Assembly (NCBI GenBank): GCA_002433065.1
Contig: DJHK01000001.1
Span: forward strand, 76,429-140,428
Length of the DNA stretch: 64,000 nucleotides
Direction: 5' to 3'
Source: Chloroflexi bacterium UBA6622
GTDB lineage: Bacteria > Chloroflexota > UBA11872
The first letter of the stretch is position 1. Each line of letters starts with the position of its first letter. The notes beneath the pieces were generated by a model. It saw only the letters and a list, made by a program, of their open reading frames with translations. It was not told where the DNA came from and did no database searches. Below, in pieces: positions 8,726 through 17,383 of this stretch. Both the position numbers and the translations under genes were made by a program.

Positions 8726-10341
8726 GACACTAGGGAGACACCGACCGCATAACCGTCTCGCCGGGGATCAGCCCCCCCCTGCATTCCACCGGTATACGGA
8801 TCATAAGTAACGCCTTGCATACCACCCACCATCATCGTCCATGGATCCGTCGCCAGCGCCCGATGACCACGGTTACATAGTTCCTGTATGACCGATGGCG
8901 CCACACGGGATTCCACGTGCACCGTGGTGCCATCCATGACCCGAAGCCGAGGCGCCTCAATAGCTCGTTGAATATCGAGCCCAAAATCCACGTGCTGAAG
9001 TAGTGCTTGAGTTTGCGTCTGACAAATCCCATAACTACCCGGTGTACCAAGCGCCAGTGTCGGGATTCCATTTCGCATCGACACCGTTGGTGCAATAGGA
9101 AGCGACAACGGGGCTCCAGGAGCCAGATGATTGGGACTTTGAGGATCCAGGTCTCCCCAATAAAGAAAATTGTTCGTCGTCACACCGTATCCACGAACTA
9201 CAATGCCCGACCCAAACGCACCACCTAGACTCTGGGTCAGGCAGATCATATTTCCACTCGCATCCACGATCGAGAATGAAGTGGTGTGCTCGCGCCGAGG
9301 ATCTGGCATTCCAGCAATCGACGGAGAGGAGTCATATTTCTCAGTAGGACTATTGACCGACGAACTGTCGTCCCACAAATCTCCTAAGCCATCAAGGGAC
9401 TCTTCCTTGAGGACATCTTCGATAATCTGGTGTGGAGCATTGGCCAAACGCAGACGTTGTACAGCGGAAATTCGAGTTGCACGAATAACAGCATCCAGAT
9501 GGTCAGCGCCGTTAGGATCAAACCCAGCCACATCCCTGTTTTCGAGAAGACCTACCGCCAGCAACATTTGAAAACCCTCAGCAGGCGGTGGAACAGTATA
9601 GATTTCCAAACCTCGGTAATTTGTGGAAATAGGCTCGACCCATCGGGCTTCGACTGATGCCAGATCATCTAAAGAAAGTGCGCCACCCAGATCCTGAATC
9701 TCCTTAACAAGCGCAGCGCCAAGAACCCCTTCATACAGATACTTGGCTCCGTCCCGACTAATTGCCTCATATGTCCGCGCCAGATCAGGTTGTCGCAAAA
9801 CCCACCCGGGTCCAGGAACCTCACCAGCATCTAAAAATATCTCCGACCAGCCAACAAAATCCTGAACAGTCTCCGACTGAGCCTTGCTGCTAATCATCGC
9901 GGCATTGCGTTCGGTCGTTGGGAATCCGTTACGAGCCAAATCAATGGCGTCAGCAAAAACCTTGTCTCGAGGCCAAGAACCGTAGGTGTCAAGCAGTGTC
10001 AACCAGCCGGCAAGATTTCCAGGTGGTCCAACACTGTGAGCACCGGCGACCAGATCCGTGTCACATCGAACACCAGGATCGAATCGAGCGGGAACCGCAG
10101 GAATAAAATCCAAGGTTCGGACACGTTGTTCCTTCGACACATAAAGCGTAGCAACACCCATGCCAGCCAATCCGGACATATATGGTTCGACAACATCAAG
10201 AGCAGCAGCCGTGGCCACAGCTGCATCGAAAGCATTTCCGCCCTGACCCAGCACACGAGCTCCTGCCGCCGCAGCAAGAGGGTGAGCCGCAGCAACCATC
10301 CCCTGTCCAGACGTCACTGATGGTCTATTTACAAACACCAA
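8722..10341 (-). CDS. gamma-glutamyltransferase-family Ntn hydrolase
   Basis: 539 aa, typical of the GGT family, in which autocleavage before a Thr gives large and small subunits that hydrolyse or transfer gamma-glutamyl groups. The N-terminus has GGNAFDAAVATAAALDVVEP, and the expected cleavage site reads EHTTSFSIVD, with Thr353 as the presumed nucleophile. The usual His after the Thr pair (TTH) is Ser here. LTQSLGGAFGSG and the C-terminal GGMQGVTYDP segment also fit. No secretion signal is apparent, so the enzyme may be cytosolic, as in many GGT-like proteins. The start is TTG at 10341 or the adjacent GTG at 10338, each preceded by an AGG. The substrate is unknown. Confidence 0.88.
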   Translation of the reverse strand: MVFVNRPSVTSGQGMVAAAHPLAAAAGARVLGQGGNAFDAAVATAAALDVVEPYMSGLAGMGVATLYVSKEQRVRTLDFIPAVPARFDPGVRCDTDLVAGAHSVGPPGNLAGWLTLLDTYGSWPRDKVFADAIDLARNGFPTTERNAAMISSKAQSETVQDFVGWSEIFLDAGEVPGPGWVLRQPDLARTYEAISRDGAKYLYEGVLGAALVKEIQDLGGALSLDDLASVEARWVEPISTNYRGLEIYTVPPPAEGFQMLLAVGLLENRDVAGFDPNGADHLDAVIRATRISAVQRLRLANAPHQIIEDVLKEESLDGLGDLWDDSSSVNSPTEKYDSSPSIAGMPDPRREHTTSFSIVDASGNMICLTQSLGGAFGSGIVVRGYGVTTNNFLYWGDLDPQSPNHLAPGAPLSLPIAPTVSMRNGIPTLALGTPGSYGICQTQTQALLQHVDFGLDIQRAIEAPRLRVMDGTTVHVESRVAPSVIQELCNRGHRALATDPWTMMVGGMQGVTYDPYTGGMQGGADPRRDGYAVGVSLVS

Positions 10342-10463
10342 TTACCTATTTCCGGCACAAAAACCAAGCCCGACAATAATGCGCGTCTTAGGAACCAATG
10401 TCACCCCGTCCACAACAATATCCGGTTCGCACTGCAACGTGCTTTGGCTTCAACAACAAGGTC

Positions 10464-11114
10464 CTAGTAAGCATCCGCGATGCTCTGCAAACCTTTCACG
10501 TCCAGCACCTGGATCCGCTTGCGGCCAGTATCAATAAAGCCCTCCGCCTTTAATTCATTCAGTATTTGAGTCGCTGTCTCGCGCGACGTGCCAACACGCT
10601 CAGCTAGATCTTTGTGAGTCAGCCCAACAATTAACAGGTTCTGTTCTCGCCCTAGATCCAATATGAGACTAGCTAACCGCGACGAAAGCGATTTAAGCGC
10701 AAGAGTTTCCAGGTGGGATTCTGCCTCATTCAGCCGATGGGCAAGCGCCTCCATTATCCGAAGCCCCACAAGAGGATATTTGGCGACCATCTGCTCTACG
10801 CTAGATCTACTCATCCTGCTTAGGATCGACTGTTCCACTGCCACCGCATACGCCGTGTTTACTGAGCGTCCGACAATCGCCATTTCCCCGAAAAAAGTTC
10901 CGTCGGAAACCGTGGCTAGCACATATCTTTTTCCATCTTGGGTTGTCTGATAAATCTCGACTTCTCCAGCCCTGAGAAACAACAGTTCGTTAGCGACCTC
11001 GTGGGATCGATAAATTATCGTTCCAGACTCGATGGTCGACGTGGACATCTGATTGAGAATGTCATTTGTTTCAGAATCCGAAAGATCACAAAAAACGTTG
11101 ATTGGCTTCATCAT
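10464..11114 (-). CDS. Crp/Fnr-family transcription regulator
   Basis: About 216 aa. An N-terminal cyclic-nucleotide-binding beta-roll (around residues 15-115, with GEMAIVGRSVNTAYAVA close to the phosphate-binding cassette) is followed by a dimer helix and a C-terminal winged helix (LTHKDLAERVGTSRETATQIL). The cassette keeps GEMA but lacks the full Crp RxA cAMP signature, so the ligand is uncertain; the single N-terminal Cys rules out a classical Fnr iron-sulfur cluster. I place the start at the ATG at 11114, preceded by AAGGA with seven bases between, instead of an upstream in-frame codon at 11201. It is monocistronic. Confidence 0.88.
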   Translation of the reverse strand: MMKPINVFCDLSDSETNDILNQMSTSTIESGTIIYRSHEVANELLFLRAGEVEIYQTTQDGKRYVLATVSDGTFFGEMAIVGRSVNTAYAVAVEQSILSRMSRSSVEQMVAKYPLVGLRIMEALAHRLNEAESHLETLALKSLSSRLASLILDLGREQNLLIVGLTHKDLAERVGTSRETATQILNELKAEGFIDTGRKRIQVLDVKGLQSIADAY

Positions 11115-11333
11115 GTTCCGATCCTTGATACCACCAGAAATCGAGACACTGGTTCGCGTAAAGCCCCCTCGGTTTTTCATCGTTCGGTTGCTTTGCAGCA
11201 TCGATGTTCTGTTCGTTAAAACAAGTCTTCTACAGAAAATACAGCCCTGAGCCGATAGGTCCTGGCTAATTTGAATTCGGATGTCACACCTTAGACGTCA
11301 ATACTATTAATCTCAACGTGATGAACAGAATGC

Positions 11334-12317
11334 TCAAGACGCAAAGGGTAAAAGATCGGATTCCCTTACCGGCTGCATGCTACGCACAAACTCCTCATCT
11401 CCACGCATAGCAGCCACTAGATCTTCCGTTTCCTCAAAACTCTCCTGCCTGCGAATACGCTTTTGGAGAAATACCCTCAGACGCCTGCCGTAAATGTCCT
11501 TGTCGAAATCGAGAAGATTGACTTCAAAAATTCGATCGCCGGATCCAAACGTCGGTCGTATTCCTACGCTTACCAACGCTCGATATACCAGCCTGTCGCC
11601 TTGAACAACCGCGGAAGCCGCATAAACACCATCAAGTGGCAGAACCATCCATTCGGGGAGTTCAAGATTCGCAGTCGGAAATCCAAGACACCTACCACGA
11701 GCATCACCATGTACAACAGGACCTTCAAGACTATGAGGGCGTCCAAGAATGTCTGTGACTGAGACAATATCTCCGTTTTCCAACGCCTGGCGAGCACGAC
11801 TACTGGAAATATCTCCAGCTATACCCCTTGGCGGCACTGTCACATGGTCAAAACCAACACGCTCCGCTATTCGTGTGAGGGCTGACGTTGTGCCCGACCG
11901 GTTACGACCAATCGCAGCATTGGGGCCAGTCACAAACTTTCGCATCAAGAATCTTTTCTTGAGAAAACGGATAAATTCTTCGGGATCCTGCTCAGATAGT
12001 TCCTTGTCAAACGGCAAAACCACAACCTCACTCACGCCTAGCTCACTCAAGAGGTTTAGACGATCCTCCAAAGTGGTTAATAGGGCTCTGGATTCTGCAG
12101 GCCTGAGAACCCATTCTGGCGGAGGCCAGAGCACTACAACAATTGAGCGTTCTATGTGATCAACAGCCGCGGCTCGAATCACAGCTCGAACCAGGCCGAC
12201 GTGACCCAGATGCACCCCATCAAACCGACCAATCGTCAGCACAGACTCACCCAACGGTCTGAACTCTTCAACGTCTCGTGTAATACGAACATCGCCTTCG
12301 CGGTTGTAGTCACTCAT
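11334..12317 (-). CDS. ribF: bifunctional riboflavin kinase / FAD synthetase
   Basis: 327 aa. The N-terminal FMN-adenylyltransferase domain shows GRFDGVHLGHVGLV near residue 32, and the C-terminal riboflavin kinase domain begins around residue 195 with GDARGRCLGFPTANLEL. Together they convert riboflavin to FMN and FAD in the cytosol. The start is ATG at 12317, which overlaps the truB stop as ATGA; an in-frame codon five residues upstream is less likely. It is the last gene of the nusA-ylxR-infB-rbfA-truB-ribF operon, its usual place in many bacteria. Confidence 0.95.
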   Translation of the reverse strand: MSDYNREGDVRITRDVEEFRPLGESVLTIGRFDGVHLGHVGLVRAVIRAAAVDHIERSIVVVLWPPPEWVLRPAESRALLTTLEDRLNLLSELGVSEVVVLPFDKELSEQDPEEFIRFLKKRFLMRKFVTGPNAAIGRNRSGTTSALTRIAERVGFDHVTVPPRGIAGDISSSRARQALENGDIVSVTDILGRPHSLEGPVVHGDARGRCLGFPTANLELPEWMVLPLDGVYAASAVVQGDRLVYRALVSVGIRPTFGSGDRIFEVNLLDFDKDIYGRRLRVFLQKRIRRQESFEETEDLVAAMRGDEEFVRSMQPVRESDLLPFAS

Positions 12318-13297
12318 TCGGAAGATTGCCAAACCAACTCGGGTTTCCAGTCGCCATTTTCTCCCGACGCCAACGCCAGAAATTGACCATCCGAATCATA
12401 TAAACGATGTATCCCAGTCAACGAACGTTGCCTCTGCATACACCTTCTCCCGTTCTGGAGATGGGTTCCGACTTCAGTGCCAACCATAGTGGCCGGCAAA
12501 TGTTCAACAGCGACATCGGGAGGATAGAGAAGAGTTTCGAGATAATTCTCACGTGCAGCAATATCCAATTGCCATATTTCGGTTGCGTTACTTAGCGTGA
12601 ATGGACCGACACCGGTGCGTACCAAGCCAAACAGCGTTGCTCCGCAGCCCAGGCGCAATCCTATATCTCTAACAAGCGCTCGAACGTACGTACCCGAGGA
12701 GCACTTGATTTTCAAACCAACAAGCAAGGCATCGATTGAATCAAAGCTGTTCCCAATCTGCAATTTCTCACCAGTTACAGAGATCGGTACTCGCGCAGCC
12801 GCTGTTAATTTAAGTTGATCCACCCTGACCCACCGTGAACGTAACGCTACTTGACCACCCTTGCGGGCCACACGATACGCGCGAACACCACCAACTTGAA
12901 TAGCGGAATAATCAGGCGGAACCTGTTCGATGTTCCCTGTGAAAAGAGGCAAAACATCGACCACCGATTGCACATCCGGAGCCAATTCAACCATCGATAC
13001 TGGGTTGGTTTCAAGATCATCAGATGCCGTGCTTACACCACAAAGCATGACCGCCTCATACGTTTTATCCATACCTAATACATGACGACTTAAACGTGTT
13101 GCCCGACCTAAAGCAATCGGAAGCACTCCCCACGCAAGGGGATCCAGCGTTCCACAGTGCCCTACACGACGAAAGTTCGTAGACCGTCGAACCTTTCCAA
13201 CCGCCTGTGTCGACCGCATACCGATCGGCTTAAAAATATTCGCGAATCCGCCTTTATCTGGCGACCTGAAATCACCCTTGCCAATCATCAACATCAA
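12314..13297 (-). CDS. truB: tRNA pseudouridine-55 synthase
   Basis: 327 aa. TruB isomerises U55 in the T-loop of tRNAs. The catalytic motif GHCGTLDPLAWGVLPIALG (residues about 47-65) contains the nucleophilic Asp, and the later FKxSSGTYVRALVRDIG-like segment is present as CSSGTYVRALVRDIG. The start region offers TTG at 13297 and ATGs at 13294 and 13288, all inside the end of rbfA, so translational coupling is likely. It is followed by ribF with an ATGA overlap. No abnormality apart from the uncertain start. Confidence 0.95.
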   Translation of the reverse strand: MMLMIGKGDFRSPDKGGFANIFKPIGMRSTQAVGKVRRSTNFRRVGHCGTLDPLAWGVLPIALGRATRLSRHVLGMDKTYEAVMLCGVSTASDDLETNPVSMVELAPDVQSVVDVLPLFTGNIEQVPPDYSAIQVGGVRAYRVARKGGQVALRSRWVRVDQLKLTAAARVPISVTGEKLQIGNSFDSIDALLVGLKIKCSSGTYVRALVRDIGLRLGCGATLFGLVRTGVGPFTLSNATEIWQLDIAARENYLETLLYPPDVAVEHLPATMVGTEVGTHLQNGRRCMQRQRSLTGIHRLYDSDGQFLALASGENGDWKPELVWQSSE

Positions 13298-13661
13298 TAG
13301 AATTGTCTTCAGTGTTTTCGGTGACCCTGCTGCCTAAAGCTCTTTGTGCAATCGACTCCTCAGTCACCATATCGGGATCAAGCTGGAATCGAATCTCTGG
13401 AATGCGATACATCCGGATTCGCTGACTGAGCTCTCGCCGAACGAACGCTGCTGCCCTCTGCAGACTCTGAAGCGTGACTTGAGCCTGCTCGGCCTGCCCC
13501 AAAGGGGCAACAAACACTATAGCCCGAGAAAGATCTGGTGTGATCGCAACACGTTGAACAGTTACAAACCCAATCGAAGGATCAGTGAGACGTCTTTCAA
13601 GTACATCACTAATTTCTCGAGCGATTTGTGCTTCTATACGTTGCGCGCGGCGCGCAGCAAT
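13272..13661 (-). CDS. rbfA: 30S ribosome-binding factor A with apparent AUU start
   Basis: About 129 aa. RbfA is a KH-fold factor that assists 16S rRNA 5'-end maturation in cold or stress. The frame reads A-A-R-R-A-Q-R-I-E-A-Q-I-A-R-E-I, then LERRLTDPSIGFVTV and ITPDLSRAIVFVAPLG, which matches the family N-terminus and core. No ATG, GTG, TTG or CTG occurs between the in-frame infB stop (13677-13679) and a GTG at 13517 that would delete half the domain. An ATT at 13659-13661 lies seven bases after GGAGG (13669-13673) and gives the normal N-terminal length, so I take AUU as the start. It overlaps truB by 26 bases. A frameshift or base-call error is the main alternative. Confidence 0.85.
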   Translation of the reverse strand: MAARRAQRIEAQIAREISDVLERRLTDPSIGFVTVQRVAITPDLSRAIVFVAPLGQAEQAQVTLQSLQRAAAFVRRELSQRIRMYRIPEIRFQLDPDMVTEESIAQRALGSRVTENTEDNSIDVDDWQG

Positions 13662-13676
13662 AACTTGGCCTCCAGA

Positions 13677-15608
13677 TTAGGGGAGCCGCTCTTCAGTGTG
13701 ATGGGCTTCAATAATATCCGCGAGCTGAATATTGACAGTTGTCGTAATAGCGAGACCACAATCAAAACCTTCCCTAACCTCCTCTGTCTCATCAGCAAAC
13801 CTTCTCAACGTAGTGATCTTTCCTGTTCCAACTTCCTCGTCAGCACGAAGAATACGTACATCCGCGCCGGTATACATACGACCCGACAAAACCATTCCAC
13901 CAACAATCTGCCGATTACGCTCACTCCTAAATTCACCCCTGATTTCAAGACGGCCATCAACAACATCGACTTCTTCCGGCTTGATCGATCCCTTCAAGGA
14001 CGCGTCCACATCGTCGATCAGCTCGTAGATCGTCCGGTAAGAACGGATTTGAACATTCTGACGATCTGCCTCTGCTTCCGCAGACACATCCGCTCGAACA
14101 TTAAATCCCAGAACCAAGCCCTTTGCGGCCGATGCCAAATTTATATCTGATTCATTTACCGGTCCGACACCTTCATAAACAATCATGGCACGGGCCCGGT
14201 CATCCCCAAGTTGATTAATCGAACTGACGACCGCATCCACAGATCCAGCCGTATCAGCTTTCACAACAAGATTAATCTGCTGTAATCGACCAGCAGTCAT
14301 TTGGGCCGCGAGAGACTCAAGACTAAGCCGCATAGCTTGATCACCGCTTCCCTTAGTCACTAGCTCCTTCCGACGTCGCTTCTTACGATCAGCTTTGACA
14401 GCCTTTAAGGAATCACCAACATTTGGCATCGATTCAAGCCCAACAACCGCTACAGGTGTAGCCGGACCGGCCGACTTTATTCGGCCACCGGTATCATCAA
14501 ATAAAGCTCGAACCCGGCCGGAAATTGCGCCGGTGGATACTGAATCACCAACTTTAAGCGTGCCTCGCTGCGGCAAAACTGTCGCAACTGCTCCCTGGCT
14601 ACGATCAAGTCGGGTTTCGATAATGATGCCTTCTGACGGTCCATCGACAGGCGCTCTCAAATCTTCTAGTTCAGCTGTCAGCTGAACATATTCAAGTAAA
14701 TCCTCAATACCTTCCCCTTGAAGGGCTGATAGCGGAACCGCAACAACATCACCACCAAATTTTTCAACAACAATCTCGTGTTCCGTGAGCTGCTGTAGCA
14801 CTCGATCTGGATTTGAACCTTCCAAATCAATTTTATTTACAGCCACAATAATGGGAACCCCAGCAGCTTTAGCATGGCCTATTGCCTCTACCGTCTGTGG
14901 CATTACCCCGTCGTCAGCCGCAACAACAATAATTGCAACGTCTGTAACTTGGGCTCCGCGAGCTCGCATGGCGGTGAAAGCTTCGTGGCCGGGTGTATCA
15001 ATGAATGTAATTGGCTGTCCTTTCACAGCCACTTGATACGCACCAATGTGTTGAGTGATCCCTCCAAACTCGCTATCAACCACATTGGTCTTTCGAATAG
15101 CATCGAGCAGTGTCGTCTTGCCATGGTCTACGTGACCCATTACGGTCACAACTGGTGGCCGAAGTTCACCAGTCTTTAATTCCGCTGGTTCGTCCGTAGA
15201 GTCAGGATCCGCATCAGAGACATCCAATGACTCTTCTTGTTGAGGATCAACGGAACCAACCGACTTTTCATCCGTAACATCTTTTAATTCAAGAACTTCG
15301 ACGCCTAGATTCGCCATCACCGCACGAGCTGTATCCCTATCTATCGCCGCATTGATCGTCGTCAGAACACCCCGATTTAAAAGTTCCATGATGATGTCCG
15401 TAGGAGGAACACCAGACCGTTCAGCAATCTCCCCAATCGAGGCAGTGTCTGGAATAGCGACAGGTCGAAGCTCAAGTGCCTCGGGTTCAATTACCTGACT
15501 TTCCACTTCTTCCGAAACATCAGCCTTCGGTTTAACACGCTTTGACTGCGCGGATCTCTCCGGAGGACGACGACGAGGTCGACGACGCCTTGCCATCCTA
15601 GACGTCAC
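13677..15608 (-). CDS. infB: translation initiation factor IF-2 (short form)
   Basis: 643 aa, at the short end for the family. IF-2 delivers initiator tRNA to the 30S subunit and promotes subunit joining. The N-terminus is brief and very basic (ARRRRPRRRPPERS), followed by an IF2-N motif, then the GTPase domain with MGHVDHGKTTLLDAI near residues 156-170, DTPGHEAF and NKIDL, and C-terminal domains ending near the stop. The start is GTG at 15608 or ATG at 15596, the latter directly after the ylxR stop. It lies between ylxR and rbfA in the nusA operon. The rbfA frame continues in phase after its TAA stop. Confidence 0.97.
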   Translation of the reverse strand: MTSRMARRRRPRRRPPERSAQSKRVKPKADVSEEVESQVIEPEALELRPVAIPDTASIGEIAERSGVPPTDIIMELLNRGVLTTINAAIDRDTARAVMANLGVEVLELKDVTDEKSVGSVDPQQEESLDVSDADPDSTDEPAELKTGELRPPVVTVMGHVDHGKTTLLDAIRKTNVVDSEFGGITQHIGAYQVAVKGQPITFIDTPGHEAFTAMRARGAQVTDVAIIVVAADDGVMPQTVEAIGHAKAAGVPIIVAVNKIDLEGSNPDRVLQQLTEHEIVVEKFGGDVVAVPLSALQGEGIEDLLEYVQLTAELEDLRAPVDGPSEGIIIETRLDRSQGAVATVLPQRGTLKVGDSVSTGAISGRVRALFDDTGGRIKSAGPATPVAVVGLESMPNVGDSLKAVKADRKKRRRKELVTKGSGDQAMRLSLESLAAQMTAGRLQQINLVVKADTAGSVDAVVSSINQLGDDRARAMIVYEGVGPVNESDINLASAAKGLVLGFNVRADVSAEAEADRQNVQIRSYRTIYELIDDVDASLKGSIKPEEVDVVDGRLEIRGEFRSERNRQIVGGMVLSGRMYTGADVRILRADEEVGTGKITTLRRFADETEEVREGFDCGLAITTTVNIQLADIIEAHHTEERLP

Positions 15609-15879
15609 CGTCTTCTGTTACTCGACGCCGTCTAACTTCGGACATTACCTGCCTAATCAAGTCTTTAGCCATTTCGTCATCAATCGGAGATTGAAGATGT
15701 TTATCAAGGATGCCTTGTGCAAGCGCCATTCGCACACTTGTGTCATCAAGGGTGATGTAAGCACCGCGCCCGTCAAGTCGACCTGAAGGGTCACATTGAA
15801 CGTCTCCACTAGGAGTCCGAACAATCCGGATCAGTTCACGTTTTGTACGTTTGGCACGTGTAACTACACATGTACGCAT
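15598..15879 (-). CDS. ylxR: YlxR-family (DUF448) RNA-binding protein
   Basis: 93 aa. YlxR proteins are small, probably RNA- or nucleoid-associated factors almost always encoded between nusA and infB. The family signature is present: MRTCVVTRAKRTKREL at the start, IRIVRTPSGDVQCDPSGRL, then GRGAYI. The usual second Cys of the CVxCR motif is Thr here. The C-terminus is extended by a charged tail (RRRRVTEDGD) compared with shorter homologues. Its stop overlaps the start region of infB, and nusA ends 20 bases upstream, so it belongs to the same transcript. Confidence 0.9.
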   Translation of the reverse strand: MRTCVVTRAKRTKRELIRIVRTPSGDVQCDPSGRLDGRGAYITLDDTSVRMALAQGILDKHLQSPIDDEMAKDLIRQVMSEVRRRRVTEDGDV

Positions 15880-15899
15880 TGGCTCGTGTTGGGCGATGA

Positions 15900-17153
15900 T
15901 CAGTCCTCAGATCCGGCTGGTTTGCGAGTAGTATTTTCGCCCGTCTCAACCGAAACGGTTTTTTCATTTGTACCATCCGTACCGCTGTCAGTCTGAATCG
16001 TTTCATCGGCCGAAAACGAAGATTGATCCGAATCCGACTTGTCCACATCACCTACCTCTTCAGCACCTTCAGACACATCAGCTAGGGACACATCTTCCGG
16101 CGCGGCAACGTCCCGTGCCTCAAGAGGCTCCGCCGCATCACGTATGTTGATCTTGAACCCCGTAAGTCTCGCAGCCAAACGAGAGTTTTGCCCTTCTTTG
16201 CCAATTGCCAACGAAACCATATCCGTGGGCACAAAAACATCGGCTACACGCTGTTCCAAATCGATGTGCACATTCTGGACGCGAGCTGGACTAAGTGCAT
16301 TTCCAACATACACACGTGCTTCTTCGTCAAAAAGAATTATCTCTACTTTTTCCTCTCCCAGCTCCCGCAACACATTTTGTATACGGCTACCTCTCATTCC
16401 AACAGCCGACCCAACAGGATCCAAGCCCTCTTGGCTTGAACGTACAGCAATCTTGGTTCGAATCCCAGGATCACGAGCAATAGCTTCAATACCCACAATA
16501 CCGCTCTGAATCTCAGGAACTTCCCGCTCAAACAAGCAACGTACAAAATCGGAATGCGATCGAGACACTCGTAGTTGCGAACCACGACCAGCCTCCGCGA
16601 CTTCTATCAATAGAACACGCATACGTTGACCAGCGCGATAGAACTCACCGGGCACTTGATCGCCCGGCAACATGATCGCTTCACCACGACCCAGATCAAC
16701 GAACACCCCGTGTCTTTCAACCCGTGTAACCCGACCGACCAGTAACGCTCCTTCATGTTCAATGAATTGACTGTAAATCTCTTGACGCTCGGCATCCCGA
16801 AGCGCCTGCTGCATCGCCTGCCGCGCTTTCTGAGTAGCAATTCGGCCGAAGTTAGGGGGCGTTATGTCAATCTGAAAAATCTCTCCGATCTTTACGTCTT
16901 CGTCGTAGGTCTGGGCGTCGCTGACTGAAATTTCTCTTATCTCGTCGGACACGTCTGCAACCACCGTCTTATTGGCGTAAACCGTGGAATCGCCGGTCTC
17001 AGGATCAATTTCAACATCAATATCCTCATATTCTGTGTTGAAATCCTCAAACGCTGAAGCGACCGCTGTGCGGAGCGCGTCCATAACCGCATCAATCTGA
17101 ATGCCCTTTTCATCGGCAAGCTGACGCAGCGCCAGAATAAAGTCGCTGCGCAT
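15900..17153 (-). CDS. nusA: transcription termination/antitermination factor NusA
   Basis: 417 aa. NusA binds RNA polymerase and nascent RNA to control pausing and termination. The order is an N-terminal domain (1-130), an S1 domain (VGRVTRVERHGVFVDLG near 138-154), then KH1 and KH2 (DPVGSAVGMRGSRIQNV; IGKEGQNSRLAARLTG). An acidic, low-complexity tail of about 65 residues follows KH2 instead of further repeats. GAGGAGG lies seven bases before the ATG at 17153, one of the best ribosome sites in the window. It is the first gene of the translation operon; rimP, commonly just upstream of nusA, is not here. Confidence 0.97.
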   Translation of the reverse strand: MRSDFILALRQLADEKGIQIDAVMDALRTAVASAFEDFNTEYEDIDVEIDPETGDSTVYANKTVVADVSDEIREISVSDAQTYDEDVKIGEIFQIDITPPNFGRIATQKARQAMQQALRDAERQEIYSQFIEHEGALLVGRVTRVERHGVFVDLGRGEAIMLPGDQVPGEFYRAGQRMRVLLIEVAEAGRGSQLRVSRSHSDFVRCLFEREVPEIQSGIVGIEAIARDPGIRTKIAVRSSQEGLDPVGSAVGMRGSRIQNVLRELGEEKVEIILFDEEARVYVGNALSPARVQNVHIDLEQRVADVFVPTDMVSLAIGKEGQNSRLAARLTGFKINIRDAAEPLEARDVAAPEDVSLADVSEGAEEVGDVDKSDSDQSSFSADETIQTDSGTDGTNEKTVSVETGENTTRKPAGSED

Positions 17154-17383
17154 CTTATTGCCTCCTCAGGACGCTTGGACCGCTTCCCTCCTCGGGAATC
17201 TCTTATGAACGGCAGGCTACTGTCCGCTCACTACCACTTCTAGTAACGATAGTGATTCTATCACCAGATAATCTTATTGACGGCACCATCCAATTTTTCG
17301 GGCATCTAGTCAGGAAACATCAAGCTAGCGCCAATTAGCAAGAATTCTTGCATGGATAATCTGATCAGCTGTATCACACTGGG

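Noticed and set aside
13272..13517. A short 81-residue RbfA starting at GTG 13517
   Set aside because: It would lack the first half of the KH-type domain, which is encoded without interruption in the same frame just upstream.
17338..17351. A perfect 14-base palindrome GCAAGAATTCTTGC downstream of the MalK-type ATPase gene
   Set aside because: About four such palindromes are expected by chance in 64 kb; there is no T-run, and no second copy was seen, so I do not call it a terminator or operator.
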